In this document: piece by piece, positions 11,971 through 23,443 of the stretch
How positions within the stretch are numbered: position 1 is the first letter of the stretch
How the letters are laid out: every line of letters begins with the position of its first letter
DNA from: Eucommia ulmoides
Taxonomy: Eukaryota > Streptophyta > Magnoliopsida > Garryales > Eucommiaceae
NCBI GenBank assembly: GCA_016647705.1
Contig: CM028340.1
Span: 10,417,001-10,481,000 of the forward strand
DNA: 64,000 nt
Direction: 5' to 3'
Translations under genes and position numbers: made by a program
Notes under the pieces: model-generated
What the model saw: the letters and a program-made list of their open reading frames with translations, nothing else
Database searches by the model: none
Told to the model about the DNA's origin: nothing

Positions 11971-13486
11971 TGTTAAAATAAAATACATATTACGTTTAAT
12001 TTACGGGATTATTTATATGGACATATATATATTTATAGTTATATGTAAAAAATATATATGTGGGTCCGAGAAATATAGTGAGTATATTTATATATACCAA
12101 TATTTCTAATTTGTAAAGAATATAATTTAAGAAAAAAATTGTAAATTTTACTAAAACGATAATTTTTCGTAATTCGTCGACTAATGATATTTTTAACGAT
12201 CGATTAATATTTCTCTATAGCCTAAATTATTAATAGGAATAAATTTGTAGTCGTTGTTATAGAAATTTTTGTACAGTTAATATTAACGTAAACAATTAGG
12301 CATGTAACAATTTCGTATAATCAAAAAAATTGGGAATGGGAAACAATGCATTTTAGGGTCACCTATTTCATATTAGGATTATTTAAGTAAATTATTAGTT
12401 TAGTCTCTTTCGTTGGTTGTTAGGCTCACAGGCGACGTCGACTGAGTAGTATTCGAGCGATAGTACTTTTAGTAGCGCAAAAATCGAGGTGAGTGTATTG
12501 TCTGCTATGTAAATTGTTAAATTATAATTTTGTACTAAAATGGGGAAAAATAAATTTATTAAAATGGATTCCTTTATAATGTTGCGCAGATCAAATAAAT
12601 TTTTAAAGGTCGGAAATGGTTTTTATTATCCGGCTATGGTATAGTTGTCTTCTCGTTAGGAGGGCATGTTTTGCGAGATGTATATATATGTTGTTACCTG
12701 TCAGACAAGTCTTGTAGGATGAATACATGTTGTTACCTGTCAGGCAAGTCCTGGAGGGTGGATATATGTTGTTACCTGTCAGGCATGTCCTGCAGGGTGG
12801 ATATATGTTGAGATCTGTCAAGAGTGCAAATCCTGCAGGTGGTTGTCCCTACCATTGGGGATATTGAATGACCCTAACACTAACAGCCACCATAGATGAC
12901 ACAGTTGTACAGGTTACGGTACTATCGTAACTCTCGATCGTGAGGTGTAACGATTCTATGGCTAATAGAAAAATATGTGTGAGGTATTTTATTATATATC
13001 CAAATGTTTGTATTAGTTGATTTAAATACATTATCTTATTGTAATGATGGATGTGGAATTTTATTTCGGCTCGATGTGTGGTTATACTTATATTATGTTT
13101 TTAAAAGTGGTATTTGATAATTTTGTTTGATCCATAAATTATTTTTATTATGAAGACAAGATACCGATAAAATATTTGGTTTCAGGTGCTGCCGCTAGAA
13201 ACGGGTCTACTACTAGCACTAGGTAGGGTCAGAAGGTGGTGTCGTTCTTGGAAGGATAGTCGGGACAAGTGTGAACCGTGAAAGGTTCAGTATTTTTGAA
13301 ATTTTGCTACGGATATTTTGAGGATACATGTATTTTGGGTTTGAGTTTTGAAATATTATTTTTTTTGGGAAAAAAAAATCTATAATGGCACATTTGCGTA
13401 TTTATTTATTTGTGACCTGGTCGGGTAATGTTAAGTCGACGTCGCTCCCGGCCTTAAGTATTGGGGGTCTGCGAAAAGGTGTGACA
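11971..13486 (+). mobile_element. Lone Tekay-type Ty3/gypsy LTR (F), plus orientation
   Basis: The right part matches the reverse complement of the LTRs of Tekay element T (25,345-35,146). Shared landmarks in order are an AGGTGAGTGTATTGTCT block near 12,490, a tandem array at the same place, a CTCGATCGTGAGG block at 12,930, and a CGACGTCGC...GTGTGACA end at 13,486. The left edge at TGTTAAAATA (11,971) is a guess. No primer-binding site follows 13,486, so it is a solo LTR or a 3' LTR whose body is gone. Confidence 0.65.
12688..12842 (+). repeat. Tandem repeat, about 39 bp x 3.7, in Tekay LTR F
   Basis: Units start at 12,688, 12,726, 12,766 and 12,805. The core is ATGTTGTTACCTGTCAGGCA followed by AGTCCTG and AGGGTGGATAT. 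The LTRs of element T carry a different array (CCGAAGCGGATAAC, about 26 bp period) at the matching position. This part of the Tekay LTR therefore seems prone to tandem growth. Confidence 0.8.
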
Positions 13487-15209
13487 GTTTAGCCCTCACT
13501 GTGCTACCTCATATTATCAACTGTACCCGTAAGGACCTCCAACATACCTTCATAATAAACCAAGGATCAGGTCGACACGTAGTTCGAGCATATGTATCCT
13601 TAGTTATCTGATTAACAGAAGGACTGGTAGTCAGTTTCTTAAGGAATTCAAGGGACGCCTCAGGAGATGCGCCCTGATACATGGCTGAGAGAATATCATG
13701 ATGCAGACATCTCTTTGGTTTTGATCAGACTGGATTGGCTCTCCTATGTACCTTGGTGATCTACCAAGGATTGATCGAAACGCAGTCAGCTGGGGATATA
13801 GGAACACTATTTAAGGTAACAACCCAACCTGTAAAGGTTTCGCGTATCCTAGTATTTACCAAGACTCAGGTCGACACCTAATTCTTCCTTGGCTAGTTAA
13901 GTCTAGTATGGTTAGATCTGGATTGTTAGGTTATCATCATGTTTGGTATGGTTCAATCCCAATTGATTGGGGAATTCGTTATTGAGCAACTCTATGGGGA
14001 TTCTATTGTTTGATGTGACTCCATGGAGATTTTTAGTGTTGATGATGTGATTCAATCCTACTTGTCATGGGAGTTTTGTTAATGGAAAATGAAGAAGGTT
14101 TCGTATATGTCCCAGGCTTTGCCAAGAGTCAGGGTGGACGTAATTTCCTGGTTGAGCATTGTCTATTGTTTGGCAAACAAAAATAGTGCATATAGCTTTC
14201 TCATGAGAGTCAAAGGACTATTCCTAGAGATGTGCCCTGGTCTAGGACTAAGAAAATGTCATAAAAATGATACTCATTTCTCATTTTTATTTCATTTCGA
14301 CTAAACCAATTTAGATTTCCTATGTACCTTGGTGATTTACCAAGGATCAAGTCGACGCGTAGTTTACAGGCTAAGATGATTCTAAGAATCGTACCTATCA
14401 CAGATAGCTACATTTGTTGACAATAATCTTATCCTAGCCTGATGGATAGAATCTCTTACCTAAGCATTAGCTAGTCTAAGTTTCTTATTATTATATTTGA
14501 TTGGTAGTTTATTTAAGTCTTTAAATTATGTTGTTTGGATTTCTTTCATTAGAGGCTCGGAACTTAGAGTATTTTAAAAGATTCTAAGGTTTACTCAAAT
14601 CTAGGAAGATCACGTTAGTTCCTAGCAAGGTCAAACTTCTAAAGACACTCTAATACACTCTGATGTTTTGCAATAATGGGCATGGTCTATCAAGACACAC
14701 CTTCGGTGAGGTCGATCCCTTGTCTAACTTCTAAGTTAGTTGGACCCATTTTTTGAGACGGACACTGGTACGGTGAGCGACGAGGTAACTCGACCAGATT
14801 ACATGTTCAAGGATTTCCTGCTAGCCTACTTGAGCTTCCTAGATAAGGTATATGGGTGCAAGTGTTGTGTTGATGATGGCCTATTGATACTAAATTATAT
14901 GTAGGATGCCACAGTGTTTTTGTGATATTTGATGCCTAAGTTTCCTTAAGTGTATGAAGGTTATGCATGCCTAAGTGATTCATGATGCATAGTGCCTGTG
15001 TAGTACTTTGGTATTGATTTACTGTACTGTATGATTTTGCGATGTCCAATTCTAGAATGTTTTCCTGATGAATGCACTATCTATTCAGATATGCTAGTTT
15101 TATCCAAAAATGTTAGCTAGAATGTTTGTGTTAGGTACCTTTTGCTATTAGCCTTAGCCCTTGTTTTTTCTATGTTGTTTCTGTTACGAAAAACTGACTG
15201 GTGCTTCTT
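13487..15209. other. Tat-like sequence rich in one hairpin motif, host of the copia insertion
   Basis: There is no coding sequence. A 50-base motif recurs at 13,531-13,587, 13,741-13,790, 13,836-13,884, 14,099-14,150 and 14,315-14,370. Its core is CCTTGGT-GATTT-ACCAAGG followed by ATCAGGTCGAC and CGTAGTT. The same motif occurs in the Tat-like LTR at 57,135. If the copia element is removed, this stretch joins directly to 51,714. Confidence 0.4.
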
Positions 15210-15304
15210 GAGAGTGTCGATCCCGAGATTTTGATGGATAATTAAGTATTGATGTTTTTTGTGGAAGTAATGAATTTGTTGAGTGTTTCAGTTTAAGAGT
15301 TCCA

Positions 15305-15415
15305 GATAATATCATGAAGTAATTATGAAGGATGCACAAATGATAATATCATTAAGTAATGATGAAGGATGCAGAGACGATAATATCATGAAGTAATTAT
15401 GAAGGATGCAGAGAC
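15305..15415 (+). repeat. Tandem repeat, 3 x 37 bp
   Basis: Units start at 15,305, 15,342 and 15,379 (GATAATATCATGAAGTAATT and on). The 3' LTR has only two units, at 49,374-49,447, so one unit was gained or lost after the element inserted. Confidence 0.9.
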
Positions 15416-15972
15416 GGACATTATCGAGATGAAGAGATTGAAGATTCTGAAGATACTAGGTGAAAACAACTCAAATCTCTTTTACTCTTAATGTATCCCA
15501 ATTAAAATCACACACAACACAAATTAAATGAATTATATTTAAGTGTGTTTTATTTAATGAAATTAAGGTCCTAATAATTGATCAAATATTTGCTCCAATG
15601 TGAAATTGAAAAATTAAAATTGACCTAAGCAATATTAGTGTTTACAATTGATTAACAGTGTCAAGTTAGTTAACCGAAAAAAGAAATAAGTTAAAGGGTC
15701 TAAAACATAGAAGATTAGAGTTGAAATGAATTGTGGTGAAAGTGTTCCAGCAAGGATCGGTCAACTGACCAAAGTGGTTTGGTCAACTAATGGGCAAGGG
15801 TTGGAGGAATTGGAAGTCTCTGAATCAATCGGTTAATTGAACAAGGGGGATCGATCAATCGATGACCGAAAAGCTGAACTTCTTGTATCGATCGGTTAAG
15901 CAACCATGGATGATCGGTCAACCGACCAGTGTTTGAAATTGGCTTGGCTATCACCCAGTATCGATCGATCGA

Positions 15973-17215
15973 TGGTAGCGGAAAATTACGTCGCTACTTT
16001 CACCGCAAGTTTACGGGTCATGTTTTATTAGAGTAGAAAGAGTAGGGGTTGTCGTATCCACAGGGATTGGATTAGATCGTCGCTAAGTACCGCGATTGTC
16101 ATAACCTAACTTTATCTAGGCGACTAAAATATAGTTTTTGTTAATAAAATATAATAAACTAAATTAATTACTATATTACTAATATGACGTTTAAGGGATT
16201 ATATTGCCTAGGGATTAACTTTGTTCACTTAAACGTGTTCGATTCAATCTAGTTTACATTAACGGTATTCAAACTATCCGACAATCTAGGTATCCAAATA
16301 TCACTCACTACCTCTCCCGAGTGCAAAGTGAATGAATATGCGACTTTGCGTCAATACCGATGTCCCAACCTCACTTACTGCACACTTTCTAATACCCTCC
16401 AGGGTCATTAGATCGTCGTGTTGCGGTTAAACCGTAGTCCGAATTTGGGGTTACCTCTCCCGAGTGTCAAACCCCGTATTCTCAAACTAAACATGAACGA
16501 CCATTAACAAAACATCGATTTATACAAACAACGTTTTCATGAATTCAATCAAACCCTAGACAATATATGTTCAACTATACAAGCTAAACATGATCAAATA
16601 CCAATACGGGTTTAAGAAATAAAGAGAGAAATAAAGGAGAAACATCGTTATCTAAAGAATTGATGGATCCACGTACGCTAAAACCACTCTGATCTTGTTC
16701 TCTCTTCTTGGAATTGTGTTCTCCTTCCTTTGGTATAGTCTTGGAACTCTCAAGAACACCCAAAAAACATGCCTAAGTATTGGGGAAAATAGTTGATCAA
16801 GTAGGGATCCACAATATCTCAAAAATATCAAGAAATATCGTTGCCAGCTGACTTCCCACCACTACAGCGGAGGGAAGTCAGTAGGTTCACTGACGCCTCA
16901 CTGCTGCAGTGGTGGTATTTTGGTCATAACTTTCTTATCCAAACTCCAATGGAGGTGATTCAAAAACCTATTAAAATATAAGACACTAAAATACAACATC
17001 CATGTTTTGAGTGTTTCCAAAATAGAATTTAATAATTGTTAAAAATGACCTTGAATATACTGCACCTATACCGATTTTTCATCTTTTCACCCATTTATTC
17101 AAAAACCTATAAAAAAAAACAAAAAAAAACACATTAAACTAACAAAATTACTTAAAAACACACAAATATTTGAATCTAAAAGTACTTGATTTATTGATAA
17201 ATAAACTACTCATCA
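15973..17215 (-). mobile_element. Solo Athila-type LTR (D) inside the copia 5' LTR
   Basis: It starts TGGTAGCGG and ends CTCATCA, and aligns in the same direction with the Athila LTRs C, A and E. All share a block of the type CACAGGGATTGG, then CCTCTCCCGAGTG and ACCCCGTATTCT. The flanks are ATCGA (15,968-15,972) and GCCGC (17,216-17,220), both decayed from GTCGA. The intact target is preserved in the copia 3' LTR at 49,991-50,004. With no internal sequence, it is the product of recombination between two LTRs. Confidence 0.85.
16848..16911. repeat. Two palindromes in U3 of solo LTR D
   Basis: CTGACTTCCC (16,848-16,857) pairs with GGGAAGTCAG (16,872-16,881) across a 14-base loop. CACTGC-T-GCAGTG occupies 16,899-16,911. 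They lie about 300-370 bases from the U3 end of the LTR, the same zone as the palindromes of LTRs A, C and E. Confidence 0.85.
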
Positions 17216-18916
17216 GCCGCCCGATGGTGCAGAGGTCGGTCAACTAACGGCTCTATTAGGATTTCGTGGATTTTAAGATCAAATCTAAAACTAGCCATTA
17301 CTAGCCCTTTTTTGGAATATATTTTGGTGATATTTTAGGTATATAGATATATTGAAGATATAATATTCTTATTTGGATATCCCTATAGATATGGTACACT
17401 TATTTTAAGTGTTTCTAAATTTAGTCTATTTAATACTTCTTATCCTTTTGATTTGAGAATGAGAAATAATTTGGGGACTAAATTGAATGATTTAAAAGTC
17501 AAATTTAAGTGAAATTGGTCAGGATTAAATGATTATGTTATATGGGGTCTATAAGTGCTCTTTAAAGTCTTATCTTGTGAAAACTAACCATTAGAGGGCT
17601 TGTTTCAAATCATCTTAAATAAACGTGCGGATTTTACATATCAAAAACTCAATAATTCAAGAACTAAGTGTTTCTGAGCTTTCTAAGAGTTGTTATTCTG
17701 ATATTTTATTGAGCGATCATTTGTGAGTTCTATTGTGAGAAAAGTTCTTGAGTTAAAGCACTAATTGATTTGTTGTCACCGATATGAGTTGTTTAAGCGA
17801 TTCAATTTTCAATATTTTGGTGTTATACTAGTGTGATCTTTCCAAGATTTTATTTTTAATTGTGAATTTATATTATCATTGCTTGCTTGGTTATAAGATC
17901 TTGTGAAATTATTTTTGAACTTTAAAGTGCATAAAGATTATTTTTAAAATAATTTTTAATAATCTGATTACGTGCTTATTTTGTGCTACTCGCTTATTTT
18001 ATAATCAGATTTTAAATTCCTCACTTAATTCTATCACTAGTAATTATCGAGACATTGATTAAGTTTAATTGATTTGAGGTGTAGAAGCTCCGAGTGGGAA
18101 GAAACTTATCGATTGTTTGTAATTGATGAGTTTGTGCAGATTAGATACTGTTTAGGGTATCTACTCAGGGGTAGCTGTGTTTCGATCTTTTTTGGTAAAG
18201 AGATTGAGGTTTGATCTTTACTTAGTGCATGAAAAAGGTTAGGTTACTATTTTCTCTTGAAAAGAGTTAGGCGTGATTTTTCCTTATTAGAATTATTTGG
18301 AGTGATTTGTAAGTGTTCCATCCTTACCTGTGAAAATGATACTTGAAATGATTGTGAGGTTTGATTCTTAGCCTAAGGTATAAAAGAATTAGGTTTGATC
18401 TTTAGCTTGTGAAAAGCTTAGGTTAGTATTGAGTCTGGAAAAAATATATGGGTATTCTTGCACCTGGGAAAAGGATTAGGTGGTGATTCCTCCTAAATAG
18501 AATTAGGTTAGTCTTTAACCTAGAAAAGATAGAGGTTTTTTCTTAGCTTGTGAAAAGGAAATTATAAAGGTTGATTTTGAGTTTGTAAAAGAATCATTGT
18601 GTAAGGATTTGGTTCCTACCTGTTTAAAAGAATCTAGTGGTTTAGTGGGTATGAATCTCCGTAGGGCTCGAAGGATTAGATTAGCCAAGAGTTACTTGGT
18701 GAACCAGGACATATCGTGGTGTTCTGCCTTGTTATTCTTATTATTTGGGTGTGCACCTAGGTTTAATCACACTTATCCGCTGCTATATAAAGATAATAAT
18801 TAATTTAGAATTAAATTAATTATTTGAATATTTAAGTGTTGAAAGATACCAAATTGGTTTAATTTTTATAACTACCCAATTCACCCCCCCTCTTGTGTTG
18901 ATCACTGGGCAACAAC

Positions 18917-18928
18917 TGACATCAGAGC
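18917..18928 (+). other. Primer-binding site of the copia element
   Basis: TGACATCAGAGC, two bases after the LTR end, differs at two positions from TGGTATCAGAGC, the complement of the initiator methionine tRNA 3' end that primes most copia elements. From 18,929 to 19,174 no coding sequence is recognisable, and gag is missing. Confidence 0.8.
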
Positions 18929-19174
18929 TGGTTTTAGGTCTTTAGGCTTGACATCCTAGCTAAACTAGTTATGTGCATACACCATAGATAATATTTTTTG
19001 TGTATCTTCTCTTGATGATGATAGATCCCTATATGATAATATGATATATGTTTCTTGTGGTATTAGTGGTGGTGATGGAGATGATGATAATGAAAATGTC
19101 CATATTGTTATGGAAAAATTACTTTCTTTCACACTACTTTTTGCTAAAGAAATATGGCTATGATGGAGATAAAG

Positions 19175-19532
19175 AGTACAAAACTTCTATGGCAACAGTG
19201 ACAAAGATAAGACGAAGATGATACGGGAAAAAAACATAAATAAAAAATTGTATCGAGGTATGATTGGTAGCTTGTCGTATTTAACTACTAGTAGACCTGA
19301 CATTATGAATAGTGTTTGTTTATGTGGTAGATTTTAGTCTTGTCCTAAAGAGTCGCATTTAACTGCGGTTGAGCATATCTTCCGATATTTGAAAGGGACG
19401 ACTAACCTAGGATTATGGTATCCTAGAGGGAGTTATTTCAAGTTAATAAGTATCTCCTATGCTAATTTTTCCGATTGCAAAGTCGAGCGGAAAAGCACAA
19501 GTGGGTCATGTCATTTTCTAGGACATGTTTTG
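19175..19532 (+). pseudogene. Copia pol fragment: end of reverse transcriptase and start of RNase H
   Basis: One frame reads YRGMIGSLSYLTTSRPDI, then HLTAVEHIFRYLKGTTNLGL and RKSTSGSCHFLGHVL. This is the classic Ty1/copia junction between reverse transcriptase and RNase H. Upstream, 19,175-19,245 fits the linker after a frame change. A stop interrupts at about 19,338. The frame stops abruptly at TTG (19,530-19,532) and resumes at 48,518-48,520. The two halves were one gene before Athila A inserted. In this decayed state no enzyme could be made. Confidence 0.88.
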
Positions 19533-21184
19533 TGGAATTTTGCTAGTTCTCGAGCAAAACACCCTAACACTAAAATAAGCAAACAGTACTAATTAACTAA
19601 CTACTAAACAACAAAATGAAAAAAAACATAACAAATAAGAAGTAAACGCATACGAGTTCCAAGCTCAATCAAAGAAACCAAGTTGTTCTTCCCTCAACGG
19701 CCCCTACCGATCAAGTTCAGGAATAAAACATACCCCGTGGTGCTCTAGAATTTCAACACTGAATATCAGTAATAACCATTCTAGATCCATTTAAAGTGTA
19801 TGCGTGAGAACTCAAATATATAACTATCCAAACACCGGATTGGATTATTCAATAGCTAAGCTCATGACTTAAACTGTAAAGGATTAGGAAAACCATATGC
19901 TTGACTATCCACTAATGTAGCTTCGAAAATTCATAGAGATCAGTAGGGCTTGGTTCGGCTTTGGAGATTGGCCAAGGGTATTTTAGGAATACAAAATAGG
20001 TAATCGTTATAATTCAAAGATACCTGAGGCACAAACGCTTATCGCTATTTCATTCTCGTAACCCCAAACATTTAAAACACAACCCTGAACAAGAATTTAA
20101 AACTTTGTACTCACTTGTCAAAAGAAACAAAAATAGAACTATATTCACATAGTTAGGTTTTTTTTATTATTATTACAATCATAACACACCCCAAACTTAT
20201 TAGATTTTGTACAATTAAAGGGGCGTGTAAATAAAATCGAAAAATGACAAGTGAATACACTAAAACTGAACCAATAAAGAGTTCGTCTAAAACCCAACAG
20301 CTCACTTTATGTAGCATAAACTAATGCTAACTTGATTTCACTCAATTTGTGCATTTAGCTTAGCGACAGTGGTTTGGAAATTTTTTAATTGGAAAGGGTA
20401 TTGATATGTGTTCAGAATTAAAATGGTTATCGACTTCGACAGGGTAACGAGGGATAAAATTTTAGAAGGTTAGCTTTAAAGGCCCAAGCGATAAACATGA
20501 AGGCCTAAATCATGCCTCCTGAACTACCTCACCTAGGATTTCGCCTCAAGTTTCCCTTAATTAAGTTCTAGATTCCTCAAATTTGTCATGAACTTATTAC
20601 TGAATAATTGGCGTTAAATCGTTCGAATAATTATACAATGAGTCTATGCTATTGTGCGATTTTAGAATCAAAATAATTTTTACCTAATCGCCATGTCAAG
20701 CACACAGAACACAGATGAATGGGCATCACCCCTGACCTCGATATACAACTAGGGGATAATTTTCATCATCGGGTAATAGCCCAAACGAACTCAACAACTC
20801 AACACACAATTACTACTCCATACATAAACATATCTTTACTAAATCTAAACAGTAGCATACATACACTAAAATAAACATTACACATGCATAAACAAAAAAT
20901 TAAATTAAAACTTAACTATAACCTAAAGTCTACAACATACATCAAAATGTCTACAAGGCATCAAAAATTTTCATCATTCTTCAACAAAAACAAAATTGGA
21001 TGAACATCCCCCCCCCCCCCCCCAAAACTTAAAATAGGCAATGTCCACATTGACTGAATAGTGAACCCAATAACAGTATATAGAAATCACGATAAAAATG
21101 GGTTCCGAACACATACCTTGGAGGTAAGACGTAGAAGCCTCACCTCCTACCCTCCACTAAGGGGAACATCATCGGCACCACCGT
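19533..21184 (-). other. 3' spacer of Athila A with internal polypurine-like tract
   Basis: Non-coding. It aligns with 59,977-61,650 of Athila E in the same order, showing that it is a regular part of the element and not random filler. At 21,007-21,046 a run of 16 C (16 G on the element strand) sits next to CAAAACTTAAAATAGGCAATG and forms a polypurine-like module. In E the matching run has only 6 C. Confidence 0.75.
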
Positions 21185-22236
21185 TTTGTCAGAAAGGATT
21201 GCGTGGAAGTTGCAATTGGCGTGGCTAGAATTGCGGCAATGGTGGATAAGTGCTCATATCGAAACCGATGTGCACGCCAAGAGCCGCTGGACCTAATCTT
21301 GTTGGCGAGTATAATGGTCCAGGAAAATCTAGAGCTCGACATTCTCATTTTTGATGTTGTACTACTCCAACCGGATTCCCCAGAGCCCTTGATGTACGCT
21401 CTTCAATGTGATCGCGGGGCGGTTGGCAGCTTTGGGAACTGGTGCCTCAGATGGTCCTATCTCTTCTTCGTTAGGCCCTTCTTCTTGTTCGGTTTCTTGC
21501 TCTCCCAGTCCTTGCGCTCTGCCTTTCCATATGCGAGTAATAATGGAAAGATCGAGTGGCAGTACAGGAGGACAAGGGGCTATCCCTGGCTATTACTACA
21601 CTAGCCCATCTAAAAAGTTCGGTCAATAGTAACGAAAAGAGAAGGCCGACCTTGGTCATCTGGACGGAATGAAGAAGGGATAAATAAATCGAGAATTCAA
21701 CATTCAAAGGCTTTCCCGTCTGAATAACATATAACGCGAACTTGGATGGGAAGAGTGCAAGACCTGACCCTATATGTGTCCATTCAACATTTCCAATGGT
21801 TAGGGCCCGGATCACCGTATTCATGCTTGGGTCACTATCTCCGTACAGGTCTTAAGATAATTCCGGCGCAACCAACCCCAACACTTCATTTATTCGCTCG
21901 GGACCAAAGAGGATAAGACAAGTTCAAACCCTAGTCCGGGTGTTCTGAGCTTCAACAATATTAGCGTAAAATTCCTAAACTAGAGTAACCTCGCCCCGGG
22001 ATGGTCTTTGACAAAATTTCTCCCAACCTCGACTTCATATCACATTTTAGAACTTTGCCAGAGGATCTTCTAATTCCCCAAATCCTTGTTTCCCAATGCA
22101 CGCTCGCTTCTATTAGAATCAATTATAATGTACTTTGGCTTGTTTGGTCACAAAACGGCTGGAGTCGAAGTCCGAAGCGGCACCGCTCGCTTGTGAACTG
22201 AAACCCTCTCCCCTTGGACATTTAGAGGTGGCCCAT
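21185..22236 (-). pseudogene. Athila extra ORF (putative plant transposon protein domain), broken
   Basis: Reading leftwards from an ATG at 22,236, the frame is broken several times. It still shows EFYANIVEA (near 21,950-21,975), then a clean stretch (21,471-21,824) with MNTVIRALTIGNVEWTHIG and IYLSLLHS. This matches the ORF of Athila E at 61,681-62,842 part by part. That kind of ORF lies after integrase in many plant Athila elements and is annotated as a putative plant transposon protein domain (Transposase_32). It sits where some Athila elements carry an env-like gene, but I see no signal peptide or convincing membrane segment. Function is unknown, and this copy is dead. Confidence 0.65.
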
Positions 22237-23223
22237 TTAGGCATTGTCCCTATTAATCACAATCACAAAACACGGCAACCCAATCACAAATGAACAAAGC
22301 AAACCAACCAAACGAATCAATATCGTCAAGAAAACTAAGTAACCGCAAAGGGCACACACCAATCACAACGGATTCAACAAAATTTCAACAATGTAGCTTG
22401 TAATCTTGTATCACACAATACAACTAGCCATAGAAATACCGTTCAACACCCAAAATCAATCCAAAACCCCAAAGTGATAAAGAAAATCTGAAAAATAGGG
22501 TTAAAAGGTTTAGGGAATAATTTAAATTCAATCATTCTTGAAATGTATATGCAAATCAACCAATGATTTCAACATAAACGTAAAATATAAGATCAAGAAC
22601 ATTTACCTGTAAAAAAAATGGATCAAACGGGTTGAGAATGGAAGAAATCTTCTATTTGGTTGCTCAAACCCTAAATTCAGAAAATGGGTTAAAGATTGAG
22701 TTTTTGGTGAATGAAAATGGTGGAAATCTTTAATTTTGAAAATAGAAGGGTGTATTTTTTTTGATTTGGCAACGGTTTGAGATGATGAAAAATGAGAGTT
22801 TTTCAAAATTTTGGGTTATTTTTCAGATGTTGTTTGAAGCGACGCCTATTTTATTCGAACATGGGCTTCATCGCTGTGGCGGTGGAGCCCCTTTTTGAAA
22901 ACTTTGGTCACTGGAGTTTCATCGCTGCGGCGATGAGTTCACCGCTACGACGGTAGGCTCCCTGTTGGTTTTTCTTGTTTTCTTCATTTTCCCACAACAA
23001 GGCTCCACACCACTCGCTTCCACTTCGTTACTTCAACAATTTTAAGTACGAAACACTACCCCGAGAATTCAAATTCCTCAATTCACCTCCATACACGTTC
23101 CGAGACCATTCTAACCTCCAAAAAGTAAATAATACCAAAAGACAGGCAAACATCATACCCTCAGTTTGAGATCAAAAAGTGCGCTTGATTTACCATCACC
23201 AGCTGGACTTAGAAAATGCCATC
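22237..23223 (-). other. Athila A spacer between integrase and extra ORF, with palindromes
   Basis: Non-coding and parallel to 62,843-63,890 in Athila E. At 22,863-22,890 GGGCT and AGCCC enclose a TCGCTGTGGCGG core. At 22,920-22,935 there is CATCGC-TGCG-GCGATG. A third weaker one follows near 22,938-22,953. They are related to the palindromes in the LTRs. Confidence 0.6.
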
Positions 23224-23443
23224 TTAGTCATCAACGAGGGAGATACTCTCCACAACTCGCTCTTCATTTCCGAAGTAATGCTTTATTTGCTCCCTATTGA
23301 CTCGAAAAATTCATCTGTCATCGCCTTCCAATTCGACGGAGCCGAATAAAAATACATGTTGATCCGTAACAGGCCAGACCATTGGGACTTCAATTTTTCG
23401 GGAAAGAGCCTCAGCCAAGAATTGAACAACAGAACTTGTTGGT
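23224..23443 (-). pseudogene. Integrase C-terminal end, Athila A (left half)
   Basis: Reading leftwards from 23,443 the frame gives QVLLFNSWLRLFPEKLKSQW followed by SG, the well-conserved stretch near the C-terminus of Athila integrases. Then, after a frame change, QIKHYFGNEERVVESISLVDD leads to a stop at 23,224-23,226. Integrase joins the DNA copy to the host chromosome. The gene was cut by solo LTR C, and its other half is at 43,944-44,092. Joined across the insertion, the codons run through the GCCAA target without a break. Confidence 0.85.

Larger units (their letters stand above)
15215..18914 (+). repeat. 5' LTR of the copia element (contains solo LTR D)
   Basis: About 2.45 kb of its own sequence once the 1,243-base solo LTR at 15,973-17,215 is taken out. 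It aligns along its length with 49,284-51,708. It contains a 37-bp tandem array, a block rich in GGTCAACCGACC-type motifs (15,757-15,935), and near its end a degenerate repeated phrase of the type AAAAGGATTAGGTTTGAT (18,220-18,600). It ends GGGCAACA, two bases before the primer-binding site. Confidence 0.88.

Noticed and set aside
21203-21629. Plus-strand open frames of 133 and 73 codons
   Set aside because: They run antisense to the broken Athila extra ORF, whose minus-strand frame matches the copy in element E. They are shadows.
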